Shown here: positions 16,326-24,581 of the stretch, one piece after another
Position numbering within the stretch: position 1 is the stretch's first letter
Layout of the letters: the number at the start of each line of letters is the position of its first letter
Assembly (NCBI GenBank): GCA_018711135.1
Contig: DVIS01000022.1
Coordinates: 1-58,792, forward strand
Source of the DNA: Candidatus Onthousia faecavium
GTDB lineage: Bacteria; Bacillota_I; Bacilli_A; RF39; UBA660
DNA: 58,792 nucleotides
Reading direction: 5' to 3'
Position numbers and translations under genes: made by a program
The notes under the pieces: generated by a model
Told to the model about the DNA's origin: nothing
The model's database searches: none
What the model saw: only the letters and a program-made list of their open reading frames with translations

Positions 16326-17588
16326 TTAATCTTTTAAAGTTCCAATTGATACTACATATATTCCATCATCTCGTTTATATGAATAATCTGCTCCTGTTAA
16401 TACCATTAGAAATGCTGGCTCTTTATATTTATCTGTATCTACATTTTCTTTAAATTTAGTTAAATTGGAAACTGCATCAGGAATTTCTCCTGCTCCTAAT
16501 TTAATTTCAATTGCTCCCCATTTGCCATCAGCTGTTTCTAAAATACAATCTACCTCAAAATTATTTTTATCTCTATAATAAGATAATCTTGCATCAATGG
16601 CATCAGCATATATCTTTAAATCTCTCATACACATATTTTCAAAGATGAAACCTGTAAAATTTAAATCATTTATTAAATCTTCTCTTTTCAAATTTAATGT
16701 TGCTATTACTAGTGATGGATCAACTAATTCTAGTTTAGGCGATACTCTTAAAGGAGTTTTTGATCTTAAATTAAGATTTGTAGCAGGAATATATTCTAAT
16801 ACATATAATTTTTCTAAAGTGTTTAAATAATCATCTAATGTAGGACGAGAAACCTCACTAGCAAATTCTGTTTTAACATCTTCTAAAATAGTACTTTTAC
16901 TTACATTTGTTGATATATTCCTAGAGATACTCTTTAAAACTGCCCTCATTTTTGAAGTATTTCGGAGAGTACCATCTACAGTTTTTATTTCCTCAGTTAA
17001 TAAACTTTGAACATAATCTTTTGAAATTTTATATTTATTTTCTCCATCAATATTTAAAGATTCAGGCCATCCTCCTCTTATCATAGCATTGATTAAGCCA
17101 TCAAAGTCTATTTTTGAGATACCTGAAATATCATTACCATTTATAATATCATTTAAAGACACACTGCCATTAGATTCTAAAGATTCATATAATGACATCG
17201 GTCTCATAAGTAATTTTGTAATTCTTCCAGTTCCAGTATGCATAATGCTATCTTCTTGTGGTCTAGCAGAACCAGTTAAAATATATTGTCCTTTTAGTCC
17301 TGTATGATCAATATCCATTCTTATAGAATCCCAAAGAACCGGATACATTTGCCATTCATCAAATAATCTTGGTTTTTCCCCTTCTAAAAACAATGATGGT
17401 TTAGTTTGATTTGTTTTATCATATTGCATTTTTTTATCAGGATCTTGAAATTCAATATAACTTTTGGCAAATTGTTTTGCGGTAGTCGATTTTCCACACC
17501 ATTTACATCCTTCAATTAAAACTGCTCCCATATATTCGAGTTTATTTTGTAATACTTTATCTACAATTCTAGGTAAATATTTTTCCAT
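16326..17588 (-). CDS. DUF4143-type AAA ATPase, class 2 (copy C)
   Basis: A 420-residue ATPase of the AAA_14 plus DUF4143 type but of a second class, distinct from the genes at 11327 and 20437. It starts MEKYLPRIVD, has the class-specific Walker A GCKWCGKS (27-34) and a Walker B-like LFDEWQ (about 95). A C-terminal nuclease-like strand pattern (FEVDCILETADGKWGAIEIKLG) lies near 345-366. Its closest relative in the window is the gene at 39066-40340. Role unknown. GGAGGGG precedes the ATG. The promoter is preceded by three 23-bp-spaced direct repeats. Confidence 0.85.
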   Translation of the reverse strand: MEKYLPRIVDKVLQNKLEYMGAVLIEGCKWCGKSTTAKQFAKSYIEFQDPDKKMQYDKTNQTKPSLFLEGEKPRLFDEWQMYPVLWDSIRMDIDHTGLKGQYILTGSARPQEDSIMHTGTGRITKLLMRPMSLYESLESNGSVSLNDIINGNDISGISKIDFDGLINAMIRGGWPESLNIDGENKYKISKDYVQSLLTEEIKTVDGTLRNTSKMRAVLKSISRNISTNVSKSTILEDVKTEFASEVSRPTLDDYLNTLEKLYVLEYIPATNLNLRSKTPLRVSPKLELVDPSLVIATLNLKREDLINDLNFTGFIFENMCMRDLKIYADAIDARLSYYRDKNNFEVDCILETADGKWGAIEIKLGAGEIPDAVSNLTKFKENVDTDKYKEPAFLMVLTGADYSYKRDDGIYVVSIGTLKD

Positions 17589-17608
17589 TAATATCCCCTC
17601 CTAAATAA

Positions 17609-17637
17609 ATTATACTATATTTTTAAGTTTTTGTTAA
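17609..17637 (-). promoter_or_regulatory. Promoter of DUF4143 ATPase copy C
   Basis: TTAACA (17632-17637), 17-bp spacer and TATAAT (17609-17614) on the minus strand, directly upstream of the AGGAGGGG ribosome binding site. Confidence 0.7.
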
Positions 17638-17643
17638 GAATTA

Positions 17644-17703
17644 TTTTACATTTTGGCTCATTTTCACTTTATATTTTGGCTAGTATTCATTTTATATTTT
17701 AAA
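17644..17703. repeat. Three 23-bp-period direct repeats upstream of copy C
   Basis: The core TTTAYATTTTGGCT occurs twice with GGCT at 17655 and 17678. A third, degenerate unit has TTTATATTTT at 17691, exactly 23 bp from the same segment at 17668. The array begins about 6 bp upstream of the -35. Confidence 0.7.
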
Positions 17704-17722
17704 TCATTATTTGCATAGTCCA

Positions 17723-17743
17723 ACTGATTATATATTAATCAGT
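17723..17743. repeat. 8-bp inverted repeat
   Basis: ACTGATTA and TAATCAGT form a perfect stem with loop TATAT, between the copy C repeats and the beta-helix gene terminator. Function unknown. Confidence 0.4.
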
Positions 17744-17837
17744 CATTTCTTTAGTTTCAAATAAATCTCTATATTTTAAAATCAAATACTAACTCTAATA
17801 ATTTTTGATTTTTAAATATAAATTCCCTATTATACAA

Positions 17838-17865
17838 GAAAAAAAGACTACATCAAGCAGTCTCT
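17838..17865 (-). terminator. Terminator of the beta-helix surface gene
   Basis: A 7-bp stem (AGACTAC 17845-17851 with GCAGTCT 17857-17863) is followed by a run of seven or more T on the minus strand. Confidence 0.75.
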
Positions 17866-17883
17866 TCATCTTTTATAAGTATA

Positions 17884-19401
17884 TTAATATGATTTTCTTA
17901 GTCTAGAACGTAAACGTAAAGCTGTAAGAGCAACACCTAAAACAGCAATAACAGAAATAGCAACATAAAGAACTATACCATCACTAGTTTCTGGGTTTTC
18001 TACCTCTTCAGTTGGCGTTTCTTCTGTAGGTACATCTGTAACAGGACTAACGATAACATAGTTACCATTTTCATCTTGTTCCATAGTTAAATCATCACTA
18101 ACATAACTAGATACATCACTACTGAACTCTCCACCAGTAATGAATTTTTCTTCTGTTTCTGTTGTAACAACGCTAGCTTCTTTAGATGTAAAGCTTCCAC
18201 CTGCAATAGCTAAATCAGTAACTGTAGATTCATCTGCTACAGGATTACCTAAACCATCTACACCAATACCTTCATAGAAAGCATTACCATTTTCACTTTC
18301 AATTGTACCTCCATTAACAGTAATAGATGTACCATCAGCATAAACAGCACTACTTGTAATACTAATAGCAGCTCCTGTATCATCAGTTCCATCATCACGA
18401 GCTGTAACTACCTCACGGTATTCTCCATTAGCTTTAATAGTACCACCATTAATTGTGATATTACCTTCTTTAATAGAAATACCAGTTTGACCTAAAATAG
18501 TTGGTCCAGTTCCATCAGCATTACCAATAATCAAAGTTCCTGTTTGACCATGATAAATACCAACAGAATCTCCTCCAACCGCTGCAGCACCTTCTTGAGG
18601 TTGAGCAGTAATAGATCCTCCATAGATAGCTATAGTTGTATTTTCAGTTCCATCAGCAGTAGATTGAATAATACCAGAACCAACAGCATTGATAGAACCG
18701 CCATTCATTGTAAGAACAGTCATTCCTTCTTCTCCATTACCATAAAGTCTGATACCATTATAAGCACTGATTTCTCCATTATTAACAACTACATAAGTTC
18801 CAGCCGCATTAGCACTACCTAGATTTATAGCAGCAGAATTTTTTACACTAACTGGTGCAATAATTTTACCACCGTTTACTTCTAAAGCTGCAGCTTCTTT
18901 AACATTATTACCCCAAAGCATAATTGTTCTTGAACCATTTGATTCAATAACTCCACCATTAATAATAGCTTTAGCTTTATCATCGCTATCTACTGGATTT
19001 ATTTGTACAGTACGATCAGCACTATTAATAGTTACTTTATCAATCGTTAAAGTACCATCTGTTACTAATACACCTCTTTGAGCTGTATTAATAATACTAC
19101 CAGCATTAGCAGAACTATCAGTAATAGTAAAGTTTTTGCCATTACCATTAAAGTCAAAGACATATTTAACATCAGCATTAGCTGTAATTGTATTACCATT
19201 TAAATCAATAGTAAGTGCTTTATCAACTGTAATTTGTGAATCTACAGTAACATTACCTATTAATTTAATAGTATCATTTTCTTCTGCAGATGTAATAGCA
19301 TCAGCTAAATCACTGTCAACTTCAATAGTTTTAGCATTAACCATCATTGGTAAGCCTAGCATTGTTACTATACCTACCAAAAACATACTTACTTTTTTCA
19401 T
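17884..19401 (-). CDS. Wall-anchored right-handed beta-helix surface protein
   Basis: A 505-residue exported protein. The signal peptide covers residues 1-23 (cleavage probably after VNA). A long repetitive domain (about 35-420) repeats short strands of the type ITINGGTI, characteristic of right-handed parallel beta-helices. A Thr/Glu/Pro-rich wall-spanning stretch follows (about 445-468). The sorting signal is NPETS (469-473), then a hydrophobic helix and a basic tail (RLRSRLRKSY). NPxTS is an LPXTG-like sortase motif. The sortase gene in this window is 29 kb away beside an adhesin that carries VPNTG, so the anchoring enzyme is uncertain. It may be an adhesin or a polysaccharide-binding protein. 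Several GGT/GGA repeats could allow recombination. Confidence 0.8.
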   Translation of the reverse strand: MKKVSMFLVGIVTMLGLPMMVNAKTIEVDSDLADAITSAEENDTIKLIGNVTVDSQITVDKALTIDLNGNTITANADVKYVFDFNGNGKNFTITDSSANAGSIINTAQRGVLVTDGTLTIDKVTINSADRTVQINPVDSDDKAKAIINGGVIESNGSRTIMLWGNNVKEAAALEVNGGKIIAPVSVKNSAAINLGSANAAGTYVVVNNGEISAYNGIRLYGNGEEGMTVLTMNGGSINAVGSGIIQSTADGTENTTIAIYGGSITAQPQEGAAAVGGDSVGIYHGQTGTLIIGNADGTGPTILGQTGISIKEGNITINGGTIKANGEYREVVTARDDGTDDTGAAISITSSAVYADGTSITVNGGTIESENGNAFYEGIGVDGLGNPVADESTVTDLAIAGGSFTSKEASVVTTETEEKFITGGEFSSDVSSYVSDDLTMEQDENGNYVIVSPVTDVPTEETPTEEVENPETSDGIVLYVAISVIAVLGVALTALRLRSRLRKSY

Positions 19402-19580
19402 TTTTATTCTCTCCTTCCTATCCTGAATATAGCATATTAAATTTTTTATTACAATAGTTTCGAAATATAATTACCTTTTTTTACAATTGCTTTACTTATT
19501 CGACATTTTTCTAATATAGCGGCTTTAATAATAACTTATTTTAAGTTTAATCATAAAATATATTGGAAAGGAGAATTATA

Positions 19581-20219
19581 ATGTTTGGAGATTCTTGTAA
19601 TAATAATGCTCATCCTCGTTGTCGTTTTTGTTATGTTCAAGGGCCTACTGGTCCTACCGGACCTGCTGGCCCTGCAGGCGGTCCAACAGGAACTACTGGT
19701 CCAACTGGACCAACAGGTGCTACGGGAGTTACCGGACCTACCGGTGCAACTGGGGCCACTGGAGCAACGGGAGCTACAGGTGTAACACCATCTTTAACAA
19801 TTGGCACTGTTACAACTGGAACCCCAGGAGGTACAGCAACAGCAAGCATCACTGGTACTGCTCCTAATTTTATCTTAAGTTTAAGTATTCCACAAGGTCC
19901 AACTGGCCCTACTGGAGTATCTGGACCAACAGGTGCAAGTGGCGCTACCGGACCAACGGGTGCAAGTGGTGTTACTGGTCCTACAGGTGCAAGTGGCGCT
20001 ACCGGACCAACGGGTGCAAGTGGTGTTACTGGTCCAACTGGTGCAAGTGGTGTTACTGGTCCCACAGGAGCAAGCGGTGCTACCGGTCCAACTGGTGCAA
20101 GCGGTGTTACCGGTCCTACAGGAGCAAGCGGTGCTACCGGTCCAACTGGTGCAAGCGGTGTTACTGGTCCAACTGGTCCTACAGGACCAACCGGTCCAAC
20201 GGGTCCTACTGGTCCATAG
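19581..20219 (+). CDS. Collagen-like Gly-Pro-Thr repeat protein
   Basis: The start is ATG 19581, because AAAGGAG ends 7 bases before it. An upstream in-frame TTG at 19563 would place the ribosome binding site inside the gene. The 212-residue product begins with a Cys-rich head (MFGDSCNNN...RCRFC) and has a first GPTG/GATG triplet block (about 21-71). A short non-collagen module (about 72-105) recurs in exosporium-type proteins. A second triplet block holds nine GAS-containing 9-residue units and runs to the end. Such proteins form triple-helical surface filaments, as BclA does. There is no C-terminal trimerising domain, so the fibre may be nucleated by the cysteine-rich head. G+C is well above its surroundings. 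Confidence 0.8.
   Translation: MFGDSCNNNAHPRCRFCYVQGPTGPTGPAGPAGGPTGTTGPTGPTGATGVTGPTGATGATGATGATGVTPSLTIGTVTTGTPGGTATASITGTAPNFILSLSIPQGPTGPTGVSGPTGASGATGPTGASGVTGPTGASGATGPTGASGVTGPTGASGVTGPTGASGATGPTGASGVTGPTGASGATGPTGASGVTGPTGPTGPTGPTGPTGP
19934..20170 (+). repeat. 27-bp tandem repeats in the collagen-like gene
   Basis: Nine near-identical 27-bp units encode GAS-(A/V)TG-PT-type nonapeptides. They are prone to slippage, so length probably varies between strains. Confidence 0.75.
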
Positions 20220-20223
20220 TGTC

Positions 20224-20257
20224 AAAAACTGTTTTCCTTGACCTGAAAACAGTTTTT
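20224..20257 (+). terminator. Terminator of the collagen-like gene
   Basis: A 13-bp stem (AAAAACTGTTTTC with GAAAACAGTTTTT) with its own T run, 4 bp after the stop codon. Confidence 0.85.
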
Positions 20258-20360
20258 CTATTTAAAGCCCTAAATTCATTTTTTCACATCTATTCTACAC
20301 TGCTGTTTATAAAAGTTCAATCTTTTATAATATTTTAAAACGGAAAACATTTGTATTTAT

Positions 20361-20388
20361 ACTTTTTTTCGGCTATAACCGAAAAAGT
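20361..20388. promoter_or_regulatory. Inverted repeat at the copy B promoter
   Basis: ACTTTTTTTCGG (20361-20372) and CCGAAAAAGT (20379-20388) form a stem with two unpaired T. It ends immediately before the -35. It resembles the element upstream of class 1 copy A. Confidence 0.6.
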
Positions 20389-20417
20389 TTGACAACTTTT
20401 TAATTATCATGTATAAT
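20389..20417 (+). promoter_or_regulatory. Consensus promoter of DUF4143 ATPase copy B
   Basis: Perfect TTGACA (20389-20394), 17 bp, perfect TATAAT (20412-20417). Because the -10 overlaps the first possible ATG (20416), translation must start later, at 20437. Confidence 0.9.
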
Positions 20418-20436
20418 GCAATTAGAGGTGAAACCA

Positions 20437-21636
20437 ATGTTAATAAGAACACAATATCTTAATCAATTAATCAGGAGTAAAGACTTAAATTTAATTAAAG
20501 TAATTACTGGTGTACGTAGATGTGGAAAAAGCACTTTATTATTACAATATAAAGATTACTTAATTTCCCAAGGTATTATTGATAAAAATATAATCTATAT
20601 GAACTTTGAAAGTGCTGACTGGTATAGTATTAAAGATTATAATGACTTATATAAACATATAAGAGAAAGATATAGTAACCAAAAATTATATATTTTATTA
20701 GATGAGGTTCAAAACATTGAGAAATGGGAAAAAGCTATTAACTCACTATTAGTAGATATAGACTGTGATATTTATATCACTGGTTCAAATGCCTATCTAT
20801 TATCTAGTGAACTAACTACATTATTAGCAGGAAGAATATTAACAATTAAAATCTATCCATTTTCTTTTAAAGAATTTCTCTTAGAATACCCATTCAATAA
20901 AGAAGAAGACAAATATGAAAAATTTGATAAATATTTAAAATATGGTGGTATGCCTATGTTAGTAAATATGAATGATAATGAAGAGTTAATGATAAATTAT
21001 TTAAACGATATTAAAGAGGTAGTACTAAAAAAAAATGTTATTAGTAGGAACAATATAAAAGACGTGGTATTTTTAGATAATTTAATCAAATATATGTCAT
21101 CTGTTATTGGAAATTTAACCACCCCTTATAAAATTGCTGAGTTCATGAAAAAAAATGGCAGCAGTATAACAAGTGAAACAGTTGATTCTTACTTAAAAAT
21201 GTTAGAAAATGCTTATTTTATCTATAGAGTTCCAAGATTTGAATTAAAAGGGAAACAATTATTAAAAACCCAAGGTAAATATTATTTCATTGATAATGGC
21301 TTAAAAAATGTAATTGATGGTATTTCATCATATGATAGTGGCAGTAGTCTTGAAAATTTAGTATATATTGAACTATTACGTAGAGGTTATGAGGTATATG
21401 TAGGTAAATATGATGATATTGAAATAGATTTTATTGCTATTAAACCAAATGAAAAAATCTACTATCAAGTATCAAGAAGTATCTTAGACGAAAAAGTAGA
21501 AGAAAGAGAAAAAAAATCTTTACTAGCAATACACGATAATTATAGAAAAGTGATTTTAACAATGGATAATGTCAAAAATAAAGAATTAGATGGAATCCAA
21601 GTAATTAATATTATTGACTTTTTAATGGAGCAATAA
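20437..21636 (+). CDS. DUF4143-type AAA ATPase, class 1 (copy B)
   Basis: A 399-residue protein starting MLIRTQYLNQ. The start is fixed by AGAGGTG six bases upstream and by the promoter overlapping an earlier ATG. Walker A is GVRRCGKS (25-32) and Walker B LYILLDEVQ (about 87). The C-terminal nuclease-like stretch is IEIDFIAIKPNEKIYYQV. It is the sister of the gene at 11327-12520, with the same class and the same promoter-linked inverted repeat. It stands alone on the plus strand between a collagen-like gene and tspO, as mobile or accessory genes often do. Role unknown. Confidence 0.85.
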   Translation: MLIRTQYLNQLIRSKDLNLIKVITGVRRCGKSTLLLQYKDYLISQGIIDKNIIYMNFESADWYSIKDYNDLYKHIRERYSNQKLYILLDEVQNIEKWEKAINSLLVDIDCDIYITGSNAYLLSSELTTLLAGRILTIKIYPFSFKEFLLEYPFNKEEDKYEKFDKYLKYGGMPMLVNMNDNEELMINYLNDIKEVVLKKNVISRNNIKDVVFLDNLIKYMSSVIGNLTTPYKIAEFMKKNGSSITSETVDSYLKMLENAYFIYRVPRFELKGKQLLKTQGKYYFIDNGLKNVIDGISSYDSGSSLENLVYIELLRRGYEVYVGKYDDIEIDFIAIKPNEKIYYQVSRSILDEKVEEREKKSLLAIHDNYRKVILTMDNVKNKELDGIQVINIIDFLMEQ

Positions 21637-21668
21637 ATATGCTTGTGCAAATATATAATACAATAGCA

Positions 21669-21698
21669 AAAACTGTTTCTAACCAAAGAAAACAGTTT
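21669..21698. terminator. Bidirectional terminator between copy B and tspO
   Basis: AAAAACTGTTT and AAACAGTTTTTT arms separate the convergent ATPase and tspO genes. The same AAAACTGTT arm recurs in the terminators near 20224 and 52230. Confidence 0.7.
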
Positions 21699-21699
21699 T

Positions 21700-22140
21700 T
21701 TAATTTAAGATAAAAACACCAATATTTAAATAAGTAGCAAATAAGAGCCATAAGAGATAAGGTATCTGTAAATAACCACTCAGTTTTTTAATTCTCAAAA
21801 ATTCTTTAATCATTACAATAACTAAAATTAGTAACAAAATAATCCACAGAAAAGCTGAAAAATACATTTTTAAGACAAAGAAAATAATAGGCCACAAGAG
21901 ATTAACTAACAGTTGCAACAAATAAATCTGATCAAGCTCTTTATCATCACTGTTAGATATGTAATAAGACACTCCCATAAGAATATAAAGAATTGTCCAA
22001 ACAATTGGAAAAATAAATCCAGGTGGTGCTAAAGGTGGTTTAATTAAATCTTGATAATCCATATAACTAGATATAATTAATCCTACTATTCCTCCGCCTA
22101 TTATTGGCACTAAACTATAAATAATCCGTTTATATTTCAC
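21700..22140 (-). CDS. tspO: TspO/MBR-family membrane protein
   Basis: A 146-residue five-helix membrane protein. The family hallmark KPPLAPPGFIFPIVWTILY is at about 34-52, with further Trp-rich segments (NLLWPIIFF, LLWLLFATYLN). TspO proteins bind porphyrins and similar ligands and influence tetrapyrrole stress responses. No heme or porphyrin gene is nearby. It is divergent from the glycosyltransferase gene at 22220 and convergent with ATPase copy B. Confidence 0.9.
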   Translation of the reverse strand: MKYKRIIYSLVPIIGGGIVGLIISSYMDYQDLIKPPLAPPGFIFPIVWTILYILMGVSYYISNSDDKELDQIYLLQLLVNLLWPIIFFVLKMYFSAFLWIILLLILVIVMIKEFLRIKKLSGYLQIPYLLWLLFATYLNIGVFILN

Positions 22141-22219
22141 ATTTAACCTCCTTATTATAGTTATATGTATATTATTGCCATTTTATAATTTTTTCATACA
22201 ATATATAGAGGTGTATTTA

Positions 22220-23308
22220 ATGAATAAATATAAAGTTTGCGTTTATGCTATTTGTTTAAACGAAGAAAAATTTGTCGACAGATGGTATGAATCTATGAAA
22301 GAAGCAGATGAAATCGTTGTTCTAGATACTGGTTCAACTGATAATACAGTCGAAAAACTACGAAGTAAAGGTATAAAAGTAGAAATTAAGAAAATCGAAC
22401 CTTGGCGGTTTGATGTTGCTCGAAACGAATCATTAAAATTAGTTCCTGATGATACTGACATCTGTGTTTGTACTGACTTAGATGAGGTTTTCTTACCTGG
22501 CTGGCGTGAAGAATTAGAAAAAGCCTGGACTCCTAATACTACAAGACTAAGGTATATCTACAATTGGTATTTAGATGAAAATAATAATCCTATCATCAGC
22601 TTCTACTACGAAAAAATCCACAAAAAGACAGGTTACTCTTGGTTTCATCCTGTTCATGAGATATTAAAATATGATTGTTTAGAAACCTTTGCTGTTACTG
22701 ATAATATTATCTTAAACCATTATCCAGACAGAACAAAATCACGAAGCAGCTATCTTCCATTACTAGAACTATCCGTTAAAGAAGATCCTGAAGATGACAG
22801 AAATATGCATTATTTAGGCAGAGAATATATGTATTATGGTAAATATAACGAAGCAATCGATACTTTAATCAAACACTTAAACTTAAAAAGAGCCACTTGG
22901 AAAGATGAAAGATGTGCTTCAATGCGCTTTATTGGTAGATGCTATAGAAATCTAAAAAGATACGATGAAGCAAAAATGTGGTTAAAAAAAGCCATTGAAG
23001 AAGCTCCATACTTAAGAGATCCTTACATGGAATTAGCGTTACTTTACTATACTTTAGAAGACTATGATGAGGTAATAAATTATGTTAATAAAGCATTAAA
23101 TATAAAAAGTCACACTAAAAGTTATATTAATGAAACCTTCAGTTTTGACTATACACCATATGACTTATTAAGTATCGCTTACTACAAAAAAGGAGAAATA
23201 GAAGCCAGTAAAGTCTTCTTAGAAAAAGCTTTAAAAATAGAACCAAATGATGAACGCCTTAATAATAACTTAAAAATAATTAATGAAGAACTAGAGAAAA
23301 ATAATTAA
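22220..23308 (+). CDS. Family 2 glycosyltransferase with C-terminal TPR repeats
   Basis: The start is ATG 22220, preceded by AGAGGTG; an earlier in-frame ATG (22175) has no ribosome binding site. The product is 362 residues. The GT-A domain has YAICLNEEKFVDRWYES, VLDTGSTDNT and the metal-binding DLDE (about 84-87). A region from about 190 to the end holds TPR-like helix pairs (e.g. YDEAKMWLKKAIEEAP, KVFLEKALKIEPND). Such proteins transfer sugars to surface glycans or proteins. The acceptor is not shown, but the many surface proteins in this window are plausible partners. Confidence 0.8.
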   Translation: MNKYKVCVYAICLNEEKFVDRWYESMKEADEIVVLDTGSTDNTVEKLRSKGIKVEIKKIEPWRFDVARNESLKLVPDDTDICVCTDLDEVFLPGWREELEKAWTPNTTRLRYIYNWYLDENNNPIISFYYEKIHKKTGYSWFHPVHEILKYDCLETFAVTDNIILNHYPDRTKSRSSYLPLLELSVKEDPEDDRNMHYLGREYMYYGKYNEAIDTLIKHLNLKRATWKDERCASMRFIGRCYRNLKRYDEAKMWLKKAIEEAPYLRDPYMELALLYYTLEDYDEVINYVNKALNIKSHTKSYINETFSFDYTPYDLLSIAYYKKGEIEASKVFLEKALKIEPNDERLNNNLKIINEELEKNN

Positions 23309-23311
23309 AAA

Positions 23312-23347
23312 AAAACATGATTACAAAGTCATAAGTAATCATGTTTT
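23312..23347. terminator. Bidirectional terminator between the glycosyltransferase and ddl
   Basis: A perfect 13-bp stem, AAAACATGATTAC (23312-23324) and GTAATCATGTTTT (23335-23347), lies between convergent genes. Confidence 0.85.
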
Positions 23348-23350
23348 AAT

Positions 23351-24568
23351 TTATTTTTGAACCTTACCTTTCATTCCCTTTAAACCATTTTTAGCAAACC
23401 CTTGTAAAATATTTGTCTTAAAGGAATGAGTCTTACTCTCTCTTCTTTTATAATCTTTAATAGCAATATTAATCATATCATCAAGTAACTCTGTATAATC
23501 CTTTCCCTTTGGATCCCATAAATAGAAAGCTAAAGAACCAGGAATAGAATTAATTTCATTAACATATACTTTTTTTGCTTTTGTATCAATTAACATATCA
23601 ATACGCGCATTACCACTACTTCCTAATGCTTTAAAAACTCTAACTGCTAACTCTTCTACTTCTTTAGTCATCTTATCGGAAATATCAGCAGGTATTTTTC
23701 TATCAGCAGAAGCCATACCTTTAGATCCCTTCACAGCAGACATTTTAGCTCCTAATTTGCCTTTTACTTTAGAACTACCAATATATTTTTCTTCATAAGT
23801 AAGGAAAGAACTCTTTGAAAGAACCTCTTCAATAACACTTGTCTCTTGATGTTCATAATTACCTAAAACAGCAATATTAACCTCCATTAAATTAGGAATC
23901 ATCTCTTCTACTACAATCTTACTATCATAATTTATCGCTTCTTCAATTGCCTCTTTTAGCTTATCTTTATCTTTAGCAACGCCAATTCCGATGCTACTAC
24001 CTGTTGTCGCCGGTTTAACAATAACTGGATAACCAATTTTCTCAATCTTTTTAATAATCTCCTCTTGATTATTTTTAAAGTCACTATCATAAAACCATAT
24101 ATAATTAGGACAATTAATGTCGTTTGCTTTAAAGATATCTCTCATATAAGCTTTATCTTGCCCCACAACTGAAGCATAAACATTAGATCCTACATAAGGA
24201 ATACCAATTGTCTGTAAATATCCTTGCAAGACTCCATCTTCCACATTAGTCCCATGTACAATTGGAAATACCACATCTAAATCTGTAATTATTTTTTTGA
24301 ATAGTCCTTTACTTTGTAACACAAATGAACCATTTTTACAATACAATACTACGTTAGTAGCATATTTTTTTATCAAATCTAAATCTTGATAAACCTCAAC
24401 ATCAGTTAACATTGCTCCTGTATACCATTCTCTATCTTTTGTTATATAGATAGGTACTACCTCATATTTCTCTTGATCTATTTTATTTATCGCTTGAATT
24501 GCCGATATAATACTAACCTCATGTTCAACTGTTTCTCCACCAAAAATAACACCTAATTTAATTTTCAT
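23351..24568 (-). CDS. ddl: D-alanine--D-alanine ligase
   Basis: A 405-residue ATP-grasp ligase that makes the D-Ala-D-Ala dipeptide for peptidoglycan. Seen: the N-terminal GGETVEHEVSIISA loop, the omega-loop tyrosine in TYEEKYIG, and the metal/phosphate site VNEINSIPGSLAFYLW. The EEKY omega loop is closer to true Ddl than to the VanA-type D-Ala-D-Lac enzymes. It is about 50 residues longer than E. coli DdlB because of a basic insert (about 265-295) and a tail. It is last in the hydrolase-murF-ddl operon, with 13 bp between murF and ddl. Confidence 0.9.
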   Translation of the reverse strand: MKIKLGVIFGGETVEHEVSIISAIQAINKIDQEKYEVVPIYITKDREWYTGAMLTDVEVYQDLDLIKKYATNVVLYCKNGSFVLQSKGLFKKIITDLDVVFPIVHGTNVEDGVLQGYLQTIGIPYVGSNVYASVVGQDKAYMRDIFKANDINCPNYIWFYDSDFKNNQEEIIKKIEKIGYPVIVKPATTGSSIGIGVAKDKDKLKEAIEEAINYDSKIVVEEMIPNLMEVNIAVLGNYEHQETSVIEEVLSKSSFLTYEEKYIGSSKVKGKLGAKMSAVKGSKGMASADRKIPADISDKMTKEVEELAVRVFKALGSSGNARIDMLIDTKAKKVYVNEINSIPGSLAFYLWDPKGKDYTELLDDMINIAIKDYKRRESKTHSFKTNILQGFAKNGLKGMKGKVQK

Positions 24569-24581
24569 TATCTATCATCTC

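Noticed and set aside
19637-20225. Long reverse-strand and alternate-frame open frames in the collagen-like gene
   Set aside because: They are low-complexity mirror frames of the GPT repeats, without ribosome binding sites.
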